Positions 1 to 7,459 of a DNA stretch of 35,385 bases are shown piece by piece (within the stretch, counting starts at the first letter, position 1; every line of letters begins with the position of its first letter). The notes beneath the pieces were generated by a model. That model searched no databases. It was given only the letters and a program-made list of their open reading frames with translations, and had not been told where the DNA came from. Where the stretch lies: positions 1 through 35,385 of the forward strand of contig CALCJM010000082.1 in the NCBI GenBank assembly GCA_937967505.1, written 5' to 3'. Made by a program: the position numbers and the translations under genes. The DNA is from an uncultured Pirellulaceae bacterium (GTDB lineage: Bacteria > Planctomycetota > Planctomycetia > Pirellulales > Pirellulaceae).

Positions 1-150
1 AAAAATGCAAGTAAGCCAAAGCGAGAGAGTTGCGATCAACACTCAGATCAAGCGGAACAAGGCATTGCCGTGCTGGAATTACACGATGTTTCCAAAACAA
101 GCTTGATTCGAAACAGACAACTTATTCTTGAACACCTCCTAAGAGACTAA
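1..150 (+). CDS. 3' end of an unidentified gene (partial)
   Basis: A reading frame is open from the first base of the window and stops at TAA 148-150, giving 49 codons. Its end contains a plausible hydrophobic/charged alternation (GIAVLELHDVSKTSLI, then LILEHLLRD). I do not recognise the family, and the frame is short enough to be open by chance. It is followed three bases later by the 98-bp palindromic repeat. The real start, if any, lies outside the window. Confidence 0.3.
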   Translation, partial: KNASKPKRESCDQHSDQAEQGIAVLELHDVSKTSLIRNRQLILEHLLRD

Positions 151-153
151 AGC

Positions 154-251
154 GATTGGTAGTTGAAAGCTTACCGTTGACGACGCTGCCAGCTTCGCTC
201 CGACGCTGGCAGCATCGCCAACGGATGATAAATTCCTAACTGCCAGTCGCC
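154..251. repeat. 98-bp palindromic dispersed repeat, copy 1
   Basis: This segment is the reverse complement of 5013-5110; I count 86 of 98 identical positions with no gaps. The core folds as a hairpin with 19-bp arms (two of the pairs G-U wobbles) around an 11-nt loop, with arms reading CGTTGACGACGCTGCCAGC and its partner. The outer ends are also imperfectly complementary (ACTGGCAGTTAGGAA versus ATTGGCAGTTGAGAG), so the element is a nested palindrome. There is no coding capacity. Size and structure resemble REP/BIME or MITE-type elements. Confidence 0.85.
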
Positions 252-254
252 TAA

Positions 255-350
255 TTAGCCGGGTTCCAGATAGTCGCGATATCCGTAGTCATCAGCACCA
301 GGACGCAATAGTTTGTCGTCCCACACTTCTCTTTCAGCATCGCTGGTTCG
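255..350 (-). pseudogene. Short coding-like remnant, C-terminal end of an unidentified gene
   Basis: Between a TGA at 351-353 and a TAA at 255-257 the minus strand encodes 31 residues with a protein-like composition, rich in Asp, Tyr and Arg and ending in DDYGYRDYLEPG. The frame has no ATG. The stop lies 3 bp from repeat copy 1. It may be the surviving tail of a gene cut off by rearrangement, or chance. I cannot name a family. Confidence 0.25.
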
Positions 351-389
351 TCAGGGCGTGACTGTCTTCGCATGGGGAGTGGGGCGAAT

Positions 390-818
390 CTAAATCGAGA
401 TCTGCCGCATTTCCTTTCCCATCATTTCACGGAGAGAATCGCTGCGTCCTGATATTTTGACTGCAAGCGCCTCAAGATCTGTGAAGTCTATCTTTCCATT
501 AATGAATTGATTACGTAGTTGGCGAAAATTCTCAAGTAGCTTTTCCGTTTCGGGATCGTACCACTGCTTTACTCCAAGAACGTCTTCGACGGCGTCCAGA
601 TAGGTATCGCCCTTACTGCAAGGGAATGGTGTTTCAGCTACCACCTTGCCGTCAACTTCTTTCAAAACGTGAATGAACCCGCTGTTTACCGAGGAAATAA
701 TGAAGGGGGAGTGTGTCGAGACAAAGAACTGGGAGTTGGGCAGAAGTTTCTGCGCCGCCGTGATGACGAATCTCAAGGCAGAATTTCCGGCAGATTTGCC
801 AAGAGCCGCGCGATTCAC
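390..818 (-). pseudogene. C-terminal remnant of an AAA/OLD-type ATPase
   Basis: The 142-residue product contains FFVSTHSPFIISSV, the motif that follows Walker B in RecF/SMC-like AAA ATPases of the OLD/AAA_15/AAA_21 type. The preceding helix (SALRFVITAAQKLLPNSQ) also fits the family. The P-loop, the signature region and the Walker B acidic pair are absent. The only start is a GTG at 816-818, and an in-frame TAA lies four codons upstream (828-830). Full-length members are usually several hundred residues, so this is best read as the 3' end of a disrupted gene. Intact relatives often act in DNA repair or phage defence, but nothing here shows what this one did. The neighbouring repeat and scrap ORF support a decayed island. 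Confidence 0.6.
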
Positions 819-849
819 CCAACCAATTTAAACGCCATCTAACTTGAGT

Positions 850-2391
850 CTAGTTCATCCCCAAGCTGTCGATGAACATCTTCATCAGTCCACTGTTGAC
901 GACTTGGTCCTTGGGCAGCCACAGGTTTTGCGCGGTTCCGTACGCCACGATCGTTCCCATCAGTAATGCAAACGTGGTCAATGCCAACCCGCCGATCTGC
1001 CATTTGCTGTAACTGACCTCTTCGGCGGCGATGCCACCGGCCGCTCCAGCGGCAGCTATTCCCGCTGCTCCGACGCCAACCATCCCGGCAGCTGCCGGAT
1101 CGTACAGGTCACCGCCTTCAAATGACTGATCACCAAAGCTGTCGCCCCCCAAAACGGTCGCGGCTGAATCGTCGGCGTAAATTTCAGATTCGGCCAGTGC
1201 AATTACCTGAGACCCGCTGGAGTCGTCATCATCATCCAGTGACATCTCGTGTGGTGTCAGATTGAAGTCGTCTTCCTGCATCAGCGTCGCAGAATCAGAA
1301 TCTGCTGCGTCATCCACCAAGATAATGTCGTCGTCTTCCGGTAGCTCCAATTCATCAATGTCAGAACCACCCAGCTCCAGTGGCTCGTCCCCCAATGCAA
1401 TTCCGCTTTCGTTGGCGCTTAGCGCGATCCCGCTCTCGTTGGCCTCCAATGTTAATTCGCCGCTAGAATCACCATCTTCCAATACCAGATCGCCCGACTC
1501 TTCGAAATCGCTGCTGATCTCGCTGCTTTCGAATGAAGCGCTGTCCGCCAGATCCAGATCGTCATCGAACAGGCTATCGTCACCACCCAAGGATAAATCG
1601 TCATCGTCACCAACGAGTAGTTTACCGGTGCTGGGGGAACTGGATGCCGATTCTTCGCCAAGTAAATCATCGCCGGTCGCGCTGGGTGAATCGGATTTCT
1701 TGCTTTCCGATGCCAATTCCAAGCTGCTGCTGCCGAAGGACAGGTCATCAGCGCCATCAAGCACCGAATCATCGGACAACTTAAGCGAGTCTTCCCCTTC
1801 GAGCTGGAGATCTTTCACAGAATCCTGTAGCTTGAGATCGGCCGAAGAATCCTCCAGTTTCAAATCCGCTGAAGAATCCATCAGTGAAAACTCATCCTCA
1901 TCGTCGCCGCTGCTGTCCAGCAACATGTCTTTCGAGCTGTTTTTCACCAACAGGCCACTTTCTGCCAGGTCAATCATGTCGTCATCGTCGTCGTCTCCAC
2001 CGGCGAGAATATCCGAGGAAGTTCCGCCTTCTGCACCGCCCAGCGGAGTCTGGAACAGTTCAACGGAGGAGTCGCCCATCGCGATTGAATCCGAATCTGG
2101 TTCGAGGAACATGTCCTGCGAGGATTCGTCCAACCCCAAATCCAGTTCAGAGGAATCATTGTCATTGCTTAACCCCAGTCCACCGGAAATCGCATCAACG
2201 GCCGGACCTTCGAGGGCGGATATCGACAGCCCCATGTCATCGGCAACCCGTTCCAGTTCGGACATCTTGAACTTCCACGTGGAACCGTCCCGGTAACCAA
2301 ACACTTCGTTATTGCTGCGAAGTTCGTTTAGTTTCTCAACGGACATGCCAAGGATTTTGGCGGCTTCTTCCATTGGAATAAGTTTTGACAT
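850..2391 (-). CDS. HTH-domain protein with long acidic linker and C-terminal membrane anchor
   Basis: The 513-residue product, counted from the ATG at 2389-2391, has three parts. Residues 1-50 (MSKLIPMEEAAKILGMSVEKL and on) look like a MerR/excisionase-type helix-turn-helix fold with a wing-like GYRDGSTWKFKMSELER segment. Residues about 60-440 are an acidic Asp/Ser/Glu/Leu spacer with degenerate repeats (SADLKLEDS, SADLKLQDS, ESGIALSANESGIAL). Residues about 440-462 are Ala/Gly rich, followed by one clear membrane helix at 466-489. The frame is open 48 codons further upstream, but that part is Pro/Arg rich and lies over the promoter region, so I chose the internal ATG. An HTH on a membrane-anchored acidic chain suggests a membrane-tethered DNA- or protein-binding adaptor. 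The fold assignment is moderately secure; the role is unknown. Confidence 0.8.
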   Translation of the reverse strand: MSKLIPMEEAAKILGMSVEKLNELRSNNEVFGYRDGSTWKFKMSELERVADDMGLSISALEGPAVDAISGGLGLSNDNDSSELDLGLDESSQDMFLEPDSDSIAMGDSSVELFQTPLGGAEGGTSSDILAGGDDDDDDMIDLAESGLLVKNSSKDMLLDSSGDDEDEFSLMDSSADLKLEDSSADLKLQDSVKDLQLEGEDSLKLSDDSVLDGADDLSFGSSSLELASESKKSDSPSATGDDLLGEESASSSPSTGKLLVGDDDDLSLGGDDSLFDDDLDLADSASFESSEISSDFEESGDLVLEDGDSSGELTLEANESGIALSANESGIALGDEPLELGGSDIDELELPEDDDIILVDDAADSDSATLMQEDDFNLTPHEMSLDDDDDSSGSQVIALAESEIYADDSAATVLGGDSFGDQSFEGGDLYDPAAAGMVGVGAAGIAAAGAAGGIAAEEVSYSKWQIGGLALTTFALLMGTIVAYGTAQNLWLPKDQVVNSGLMKMFIDSLGMN

Positions 2392-2829
2392 CTGGGGTGA
2401 CTCCGGTTGACGGTTGTTCTCTGGCGATAAATGGCGGGGAAACGGTGTGCGTAAGTATAACTCGACAAACCCCAAAGGGTTTAAAGGATTATGGCTGCGC
2501 AAACAATTCCGGCTATTTTGCCCGGTTCGCGGCATACCAAGGATGATTTTTCCGGGCGTTTTACAGGCCGGGTTACAACCTTATTTTAAAAACGCAACCT
2601 AACAGATCAAGTAAGTCCGGACCTCGGTTTCTTCCGTTTTCGGCCAAATGTACCTGCGGGCATTGGGAATTGCCGCGACATCGTTGCAAGCGTAAAAACG
2701 CGGTAGAACAGGCCGGACAATCGCTACAGCCGGGCTTCCCCACCCATCGATCAGGCTGCTACGGAAAAATTCCCTTTCAATGTTGGGCGGCCCCACGCCG
2801 GGCTTGTCAGCCTGTCAACGTCCGGCCGC
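2392..2829. other. Intergenic region between HTH protein and ABC permease
   Basis: The 438 bp hold the presumed promoter of the HTH gene (see 2454-2482). A 65-codon minus-strand frame at 2599-2796 has no recognisable motif and no good ribosome-binding site, so I do not annotate it as a gene. No terminator with a U-run is visible after the ABC permease. Confidence 0.4.
2454..2482 (-). promoter_or_regulatory. Possible -10 element and 16-bp palindromic operator upstream of the HTH gene
   Basis: On the minus strand a TATACT hexamer (2454-2459) lies about 60 bp before the chosen ATG of the HTH gene. A perfect 6-4-6 inverted repeat, AAACCCCAAAGGGTTT (2467-2482), sits just upstream where a -35 box would be. 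No consensus -35 is present. An operator placed here could allow autoregulation, but the evidence is only position and symmetry. Confidence 0.25.
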
Positions 2830-3690
2830 TTACGAACTGGCACTGCGGTAGCTCCGCAGGGACCAGTGAAACACCTGGCGACTGCCATACAGGCAGACCA
2901 GTGCCGCCACCACCGCGTATCCCGCCTCCCAGTTCATCCACGGACGGCCCATCGGTTGGGCCAATACTCGTGCCGGGACATTGGACACCACCAGAATCGG
3001 CACCACAAAAGTGAACGTCCCCCACAACGCCATGCCGATCCCGTTGCGTTGATAGATCTCCATCGGATAGCGATAGAAATTGGTAATGTAAAACCAGAAC
3101 GTGTACAGATTCTGGTTTCTCCCCAGCCAGATCGAAGTGGACGCCAGCACAATCATCACGCTGTACATCACTGCCGCGCCGCATAACACATAAAACACGA
3201 ACGGGAAAATGTTCCATGCCGAAATTAACAGCGGTGCCTTGCGGTCACCATCAAGTGCCAGATTCTGTAGCGAAACCAGAATCAACAGCGCTCCCAGAAT
3301 CCCGTTGGGCAGTTGAGCCCAATTGATCCTTGGAAATGAGATCAAGAATTGAGTGTCGATCGGTTTGAGCAAAGCAAAATCCAGCCCGCCGGTACGAATC
3401 ATTTCGCTGAACTCTTCCGCGTTGGCCATGAAGAAGGTCTGGATGATGCAATTGATGATCCAGATGGTTCCTAAGAAAATGAAGAATTCATCTTCGTGCC
3501 AGCCAGTCCCGCGTCCGATTGAGCCGGTGAACTGGTAGATGATCTTGAACAGGCCGAAATTCATCGCAGCCCATGACATGGTGGAACAGCACTGCAGAAT
3601 GAAGTTCATCCGAAACGACATGTCCCTAACCAGCGAATTTCTGGCGAAGGTCATAAACACTTTGAAATAGGACGGATGCACGGTCACCAA
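2830..3690 (-). CDS. ABC-2 type transporter permease (DUF990/ABC2_membrane_6-like)
   Basis: The 286-residue protein has about six hydrophobic segments, an N-terminus typical of the ABC-2 family (YFKVFMTFARNSLVRDMSFR) and conserved-looking stretches such as EEFSEMIRTGGLDFALLKPID, which fit the DUF990/ABC2_membrane_6 permeases. These pair with a cytoplasmic ATPase to export small molecules or polymers through the inner membrane. No ATPase gene is adjacent, so the partner must be encoded elsewhere. The start is uncertain: TTG (3688-3690), GTG (3685-3687) and GTG (3679-3681) lie in a row and none has a good Shine-Dalgarno. Substrate unknown. Confidence 0.8.
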   Translation of the reverse strand: MVTVHPSYFKVFMTFARNSLVRDMSFRMNFILQCCSTMSWAAMNFGLFKIIYQFTGSIGRGTGWHEDEFFIFLGTIWIINCIIQTFFMANAEEFSEMIRTGGLDFALLKPIDTQFLISFPRINWAQLPNGILGALLILVSLQNLALDGDRKAPLLISAWNIFPFVFYVLCGAAVMYSVMIVLASTSIWLGRNQNLYTFWFYITNFYRYPMEIYQRNGIGMALWGTFTFVVPILVVSNVPARVLAQPMGRPWMNWEAGYAVVAALVCLYGSRQVFHWSLRSYRSASS

Positions 3691-4017
3691 CAGTTAAAAT
3701 AACAAAAAAAGTTCTTCCGGAAATTATGTGCCCCGACGCGCATGGGGGTAAGTTACGTTCGTTTCCCCGCCGAAGCCTTAAATCTGATAGTCGCTTCTCT
3801 CCAAGGAAGCGTGTTGCCGCAGAGAGGACGCCACCCATCACCGCCTACCATCGCGTTTCAGCCAATAAATTCGTTGAAGAACTACAAAAACAGGGCGCTT
3901 TCGGTCAGCAGCGTTCGAAAACTACGAACGACGCGATTGACCAGTTTACTTTTGCATTCTCCTGACCGGAAGGACGCTGCCCCTTCCAAAATCTGCTGAC
4001 GCTGCCAAAATCGCGCC
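3691..4017. other. Intergenic region between divergent transporter genes
   Basis: The 327 bp separate the minus-strand ABC permease from the plus-strand symporter and should hold both promoters. I see no convincing -35/-10 pair. Plus-strand frames at 3726-3965 and 3742-3999 have no recognisable motif. A short stretch near 3993-4004 (CTGACGCTGCCA) matches 12 bases of the 98-bp repeat core and may be a fragment or chance. Confidence 0.35.
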
Positions 4018-4974
4018 ATGAAATTTTTTGCAAGACACTGGTTTTTGATCGCGCTGGCCACTGTCGTGACCGTGGGGATGCTGGCTGCTTCGCCGCTGGC
4101 GATCCTGGCCAACGCTGCATGGCTGAAATGGACGATTGTGGCGATCACCATGTTCCTGATGGCCTGGCCGCTAAAACTGGCCCAATTCCGCTCGCACGTT
4201 GGCAATCCTGCCGCCCCGCTGACCGCGACCGCTATCAACACACTGTTGGCACCCCTCCTACTATGGCCGTTGGCGATGCTCATGCCGGACGACATTGCCG
4301 CCAGTATGGTGCTGGTGTTCGCCGCGCCCTGCACCCTGGCCTCCGCCGCCGTCTGGACCGCCCGCGCCGGTGGCGACGACAGTGTGGCCATCATGGTCAC
4401 AATCATCACCAGTTGCTTTTGCTTTCTGACCACTCCGGCGACCATCTATCTCTTCATTGGCCAATCGGTCGCGCCCTCGATCTTGGCCGGCATGATCTGG
4501 AAACTGCTGATCTGCATCGTGCTGCCGATCGGTATCGCACAAACCCTCCGGATCCACCGGTCTTCCGCCGTGTGGGCGACGGAGAACAAATCCCTAGTCA
4601 ACAAAGGGGCGCAATGCGGGATTCTCATGGTGGTTTTCATTGGTTCGATCGCATCGGCGTTGAAAATTGATGATAGTGTCACCGCCGGTTTCGGAGTACA
4701 GGTCGCAGTCGCCGTCGGCATGATGTTGGGTGTGCATGCCTTGGTTCTGGTGATCGCCGCCCAGATTGCCAACGCAATGGGCATGAGCAAAGCCGAGCAA
4801 ATTGCGGTGGCATTTTCAGGCAGTCAAAAAACTTTGATGGTGGCGCTGTCGGTCGCCGCGTCTCTGGGTGTGACGGTGATCCCTCTGGTTGCCTATCACA
4901 GCATGCAACTGTTCATTGACACCCTGGTCGCTGACCTCTGGTTTAAAGAAACCGCCTCGCCCCACCAAGGGTAG
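4018..4974 (+). CDS. Bile acid:sodium symporter-like transporter (SBF family)
   Basis: The 318-residue protein is almost entirely hydrophobic, with about nine or ten membrane helices, matching the SBF/SBF-like fold (about 300-330 residues). Typical segments are AAPCTLASAAVWTARAGGD in the middle and VAFSGSQKTLMVALSVAAS near the end; the latter resembles the SBF-like signature with GSQK. Members carry organic anions with Na+ across the inner membrane; the real substrate in bacteria is mostly unknown. Translation begins at ATG 4018 directly before a membrane-helix-like N-terminus (MKFFARHWFLIALATVV); no Shine-Dalgarno is visible. The gene stands alone and is followed 38 bp later by repeat copy 2. 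Confidence 0.85.
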   Translation: MKFFARHWFLIALATVVTVGMLAASPLAILANAAWLKWTIVAITMFLMAWPLKLAQFRSHVGNPAAPLTATAINTLLAPLLLWPLAMLMPDDIAASMVLVFAAPCTLASAAVWTARAGGDDSVAIMVTIITSCFCFLTTPATIYLFIGQSVAPSILAGMIWKLLICIVLPIGIAQTLRIHRSSAVWATENKSLVNKGAQCGILMVVFIGSIASALKIDDSVTAGFGVQVAVAVGMMLGVHALVLVIAAQIANAMGMSKAEQIAVAFSGSQKTLMVALSVAASLGVTVIPLVAYHSMQLFIDTLVADLWFKETASPHQG

Positions 4975-5012
4975 CACTGCGAAACTGCAGCGATCGTGGT
5001 TCTCGTTACCTG

Positions 5013-5110
5013 GGCGACTGGCAGTTAGGAATTTACCGCCCGTTGCTGACGCTGCCAGCGTCGGAGCGAAGCTGCCAGCATCGCCAACGGTAAACTCTCA
5101 ACTGCCAATC
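5013..5110. repeat. 98-bp palindromic dispersed repeat, copy 2 (inverted relative to copy 1)
   Basis: This is an ungapped inverted copy of 154-251, differing at 12 of 98 positions. The central 20 bases, including the loop GTCGGAGCGAA, are identical, while the arm following the loop carries changes that weaken the hairpin. It lies between the ends of the symporter gene and of flhB, both of which point towards it, 59 bp beyond the flhB stop. Confidence 0.85.
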
Positions 5111-5168
5111 AACCTTACTCAACATTTGACCGGTTGGAGTGCGGGTGTCGGAGCGATAAACCTGCGGT

Positions 5169-5918
5169 CTACCTGCGGTACAGTAATTTGCGTTGGCCAT
5201 TGACGACCGGGTCGCCATCCTGCGCCCGCGACTCCTCCCGCATTTCCGCGTCAGTCATACGGATGCGGTGCCGGAAACTGACCCATCGCACCCAGTAGTC
5301 TGCTGCCGAACTGACCAGCAACAGCAACCCTACGTGAAACGTCACCTGAATCAAAACCTGAAACAGCACGCCAGTCATCTGGTCGGTGGGGAGATTCGGT
5401 AAACCCAGAATTAACTCGCGCTGCCCCCAGCAGCTGCCCGCCGCTGCAGCAATGGCCAACAGAAATTTTGGTACTCCGATAAAGAGGCACGACAGTGTCT
5501 GTAGTGTAAACAGCTGCCGCAGCATCTGACCCATACTGATTCGTGTGGTATCCGGAGCTACCTTTCCGGGCAACCAGACCAAACCCGTTTGTGACCAATG
5601 TGACGCCAGCACGGTTAACCAGCAACAAACCATCAGCGGCACCAGCGCCCAAACGCATCCCCACAGGATCATTTGAAAACGCTCTAAAACCAACGTCGGC
5701 GACAGCGAAACCGTCTCGTTAAAAATCAGGCTTTGTGTTGCCACGTGTCTGACAGTACCGCCAATCCCCGAAGCGAACAGGTATGCTGCCAACGCACAAC
5801 CCAGCACCTGTATCGCGATCGCCACTTCAAGACTTTTCGCAAAATCACCCTCCTGTGCCGCCCTCGTCCGCCGCAGCGGTGTGGCCTCGTGCTGTCGTTC
5901 TCCGGCTGATTCGCTCAT
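5169..5918 (-). CDS. flhB: Flagellar export gate protein FlhB, lacking the autocleavage domain
   Basis: FlhB is the substrate-specificity switch of the flagellar type III export gate in the inner membrane. The 249-residue product has the family layout: a charged N-terminus (EATPLRRTRAAQEGDFAKS), four membrane segments, then the cytoplasmic linker EMREESRAQDGDPVVNGQ, equivalent to the GDPxxKGR motif. It then stops at TAG (5169-5171), roughly 20 residues before the place of the NPTH autocleavage site. Normal FlhB is about 350-380 residues, so the whole C-terminal cytoplasmic domain is missing, and no NPTH coding sequence follows in any minus-strand frame I could see. The ATG at 5916-5918 overlaps the fliR stop (ATGA), which fixes the start and shows translational coupling. 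It is last in the operon. Either it is truncated or the C-terminal domain is encoded elsewhere. Confidence 0.85.
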   Translation of the reverse strand: MSESAGERQHEATPLRRTRAAQEGDFAKSLEVAIAIQVLGCALAAYLFASGIGGTVRHVATQSLIFNETVSLSPTLVLERFQMILWGCVWALVPLMVCCWLTVLASHWSQTGLVWLPGKVAPDTTRISMGQMLRQLFTLQTLSCLFIGVPKFLLAIAAAAGSCWGQRELILGLPNLPTDQMTGVLFQVLIQVTFHVGLLLLVSSAADYWVRWVSFRHRIRMTDAEMREESRAQDGDPVVNGQRKLLYRR

Positions 5919-6802
5919 CGCAGCCCACCTCCGGGAGTATTCTGATTCCACACCGTTTGCTGTACCGGGAGAGGGTTGTTTGGATTGCTTGAGTTGGTGG
6001 TTATTTCGGGGGCCACCGCCGCATCTTTTAAATGTTGCTGCGTCCAGTCAAGCGTCGGTTTGACATCATCGACAAACAGCCATACGGTTCCCCCAACGGT
6101 CAGGAACACCGCTCCCAGCATGACGACCATGTTTGATGTCAGCCCCATGCCCAGCAAATTCATTTGTGGATAGGTGCGACTGATGATACCGATCACGATA
6201 TTGGCAACCAGCAGGCAGAGTACCACCGGACCGACAGCGCGCAAGGTCAGCATAAAGCTTTGCTGTAGCAGTTCGCCCATCAGCCCCGGCAATGCTCCCG
6301 CCGCCAACTGCGTTCCCAACGGAAGCTGGATAAAGGTGTCGGCCACAGCCGTCATCACCAGTGCAGGCCCGCCAATGACAGCAAACGCCGCCAGCGACAG
6401 AATGGAAAACAGCCGTGCCAAAGGACCCGACCCTCCATCGGCTTGATCACCGAGCCCTTGGTCTCCAAGATTCATGCCGGCCATCTGGCTGATCACTGTG
6501 CCTGCGGCCGCCGCAGCGTTAAACATGATCGAAACGCTCAGCCCCAACGCCAGTCCGATCGTTACCTCCCCCAGCGCCAGCTGAAACAGCCCGCCTCCGC
6601 CAAACCGCGCGTGTCCAGACGCGGTGATATGGTCCATCACCACTTCAGGCACCTGCACCAGCGGCAACACCAACAGCAACATCGTCACCGCAACGGCCAG
6701 CCGCGCCCGAAATGTCACGGCGTTACTGCCCAAGATCGGCGCAGTGATCGTCACGGCGAGGATCCGGAAAAAGACCAATAAGCAAACGGTCAACAGCTCC
6801 AC
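5915..6802 (-). CDS. fliR: Flagellar biosynthesis protein FliR
   Basis: FliR is part of the FliPQR export channel at the base of the flagellum. The 295 residues (family about 260) contain the expected hydrophobic segments, the N-terminal FRILAVTITAPILGSNAV, and the conserved PQMNLLGMGLTSNM region near residue 210-225, equivalent to PQMN in other FliR proteins. The last 35-40 residues are an Asn/Pro-rich hydrophilic tail. The start is GTG (6800-6802), three bases after the fliQ stop. It overlaps flhB by four bases at its end. Confidence 0.93.
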   Translation of the reverse strand: MELLTVCLLVFFRILAVTITAPILGSNAVTFRARLAVAVTMLLLVLPLVQVPEVVMDHITASGHARFGGGGLFQLALGEVTIGLALGLSVSIMFNAAAAAGTVISQMAGMNLGDQGLGDQADGGSGPLARLFSILSLAAFAVIGGPALVMTAVADTFIQLPLGTQLAAGALPGLMGELLQQSFMLTLRAVGPVVLCLLVANIVIGIISRTYPQMNLLGMGLTSNMVVMLGAVFLTVGGTVWLFVDDVKPTLDWTQQHLKDAAVAPEITTNSSNPNNPLPVQQTVWNQNTPGGGLR

Positions 6803-6805
6803 AGA

Positions 6806-7405
6806 TTATCCCCCAATGTTCAGGGGGGCGTGTTGTGGATTGCTGCGATGGAATGTGGGCAGGCGAAACGGAGTCCCCCCCGATTTCCCGGCAGGTGTTG
6901 CCGGCAACGTCATTTGCGGCATCGAACTGCCCTGAAACCGCAGTGCCGGCATGGAAGGTCCCGGCCCTTGATAACGGTTAACTCCTGAAGATGCACTGAC
7001 TTGGGGAGAGGCACTAACTGACAGCAAGCGTGGTGCAACCGGCAATCGCGGCGCTGCTGCGACGCGGATCGAACCCTCGCGCGGTGTCGCGAACGTTGCT
7101 GCTGACGAAGCGGGATCAATCGGTGGACCGGAGGCCTTCACGCCCCCCACCAGCGGTCGGCTGAATGACTCGCGCGTAAAATCAACCATCCGTTCGCTCA
7201 TCCACGGCAGTGCCAATAGCGCCACCAGCGCCATGCCAATTATCTTTGGAACGGCAGAAACGGTCTGGTCCTGAATTTGGGTCATAGCCTGAAGCACACC
7301 CAACACCAACCCGATCAGAAGCCCTGCAGCGAGGATCGGTCCGCCTATGATCGCCGCCATCGTGATGGCTTCGCGACTGAGATCGATAGTGTCTTGAGGG
7401 CTCAT
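6806..7405 (-). CDS. fliQ: Flagellar biosynthesis protein FliQ with an unusual C-terminal tail
   Basis: FliQ is a two-helix subunit of the FliPQR export channel. Residues 1-88 (SPQDTIDLSREAITMAAIIG, then QAMTQIQDQTVSAVPKI and MALVALLALPWM) match the whole of a normal FliQ, which is about 89 residues. The protein then runs on for about 110 residues rich in Pro, Ser, Ala and Arg with no recognisable domain. The frame between the core and the stop is uninterrupted, and the stop abuts fliR, so the tail appears to be translated. It begins at ATG 7403-7405, 54 bp after the fliP stop. Confidence 0.92.
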   Translation of the reverse strand: MSPQDTIDLSREAITMAAIIGGPILAAGLLIGLVLGVLQAMTQIQDQTVSAVPKIIGMALVALLALPWMSERMVDFTRESFSRPLVGGVKASGPPIDPASSAATFATPREGSIRVAAAPRLPVAPRLLSVSASPQVSASSGVNRYQGPGPSMPALRFQGSSMPQMTLPATPAGKSGGTPFRLPTFHRSNPQHAPLNIGG

Positions 7406-7459
7406 GGCAAAAACTAAAATAGAAAACTAAAACTGGAAAACCGGACGACCACTCGCGCG

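Noticed and set aside
1262-2296. 344-codon plus-strand frame rich in Ser
   Set aside because: It is the antisense shadow of the acidic Asp/Ser spacer of the HTH protein; low complexity keeps the frame open and there is no start signal.
2599-2796. 65-codon minus-strand frame downstream of the ABC permease
   Set aside because: No ribosome-binding site, motif or sign of conservation; listed only as part of the intergenic region.
3882-4445. 187-codon minus-strand frame
   Set aside because: Mostly antisense to the SBF-like transporter; composition follows from its hydrophobic codons.
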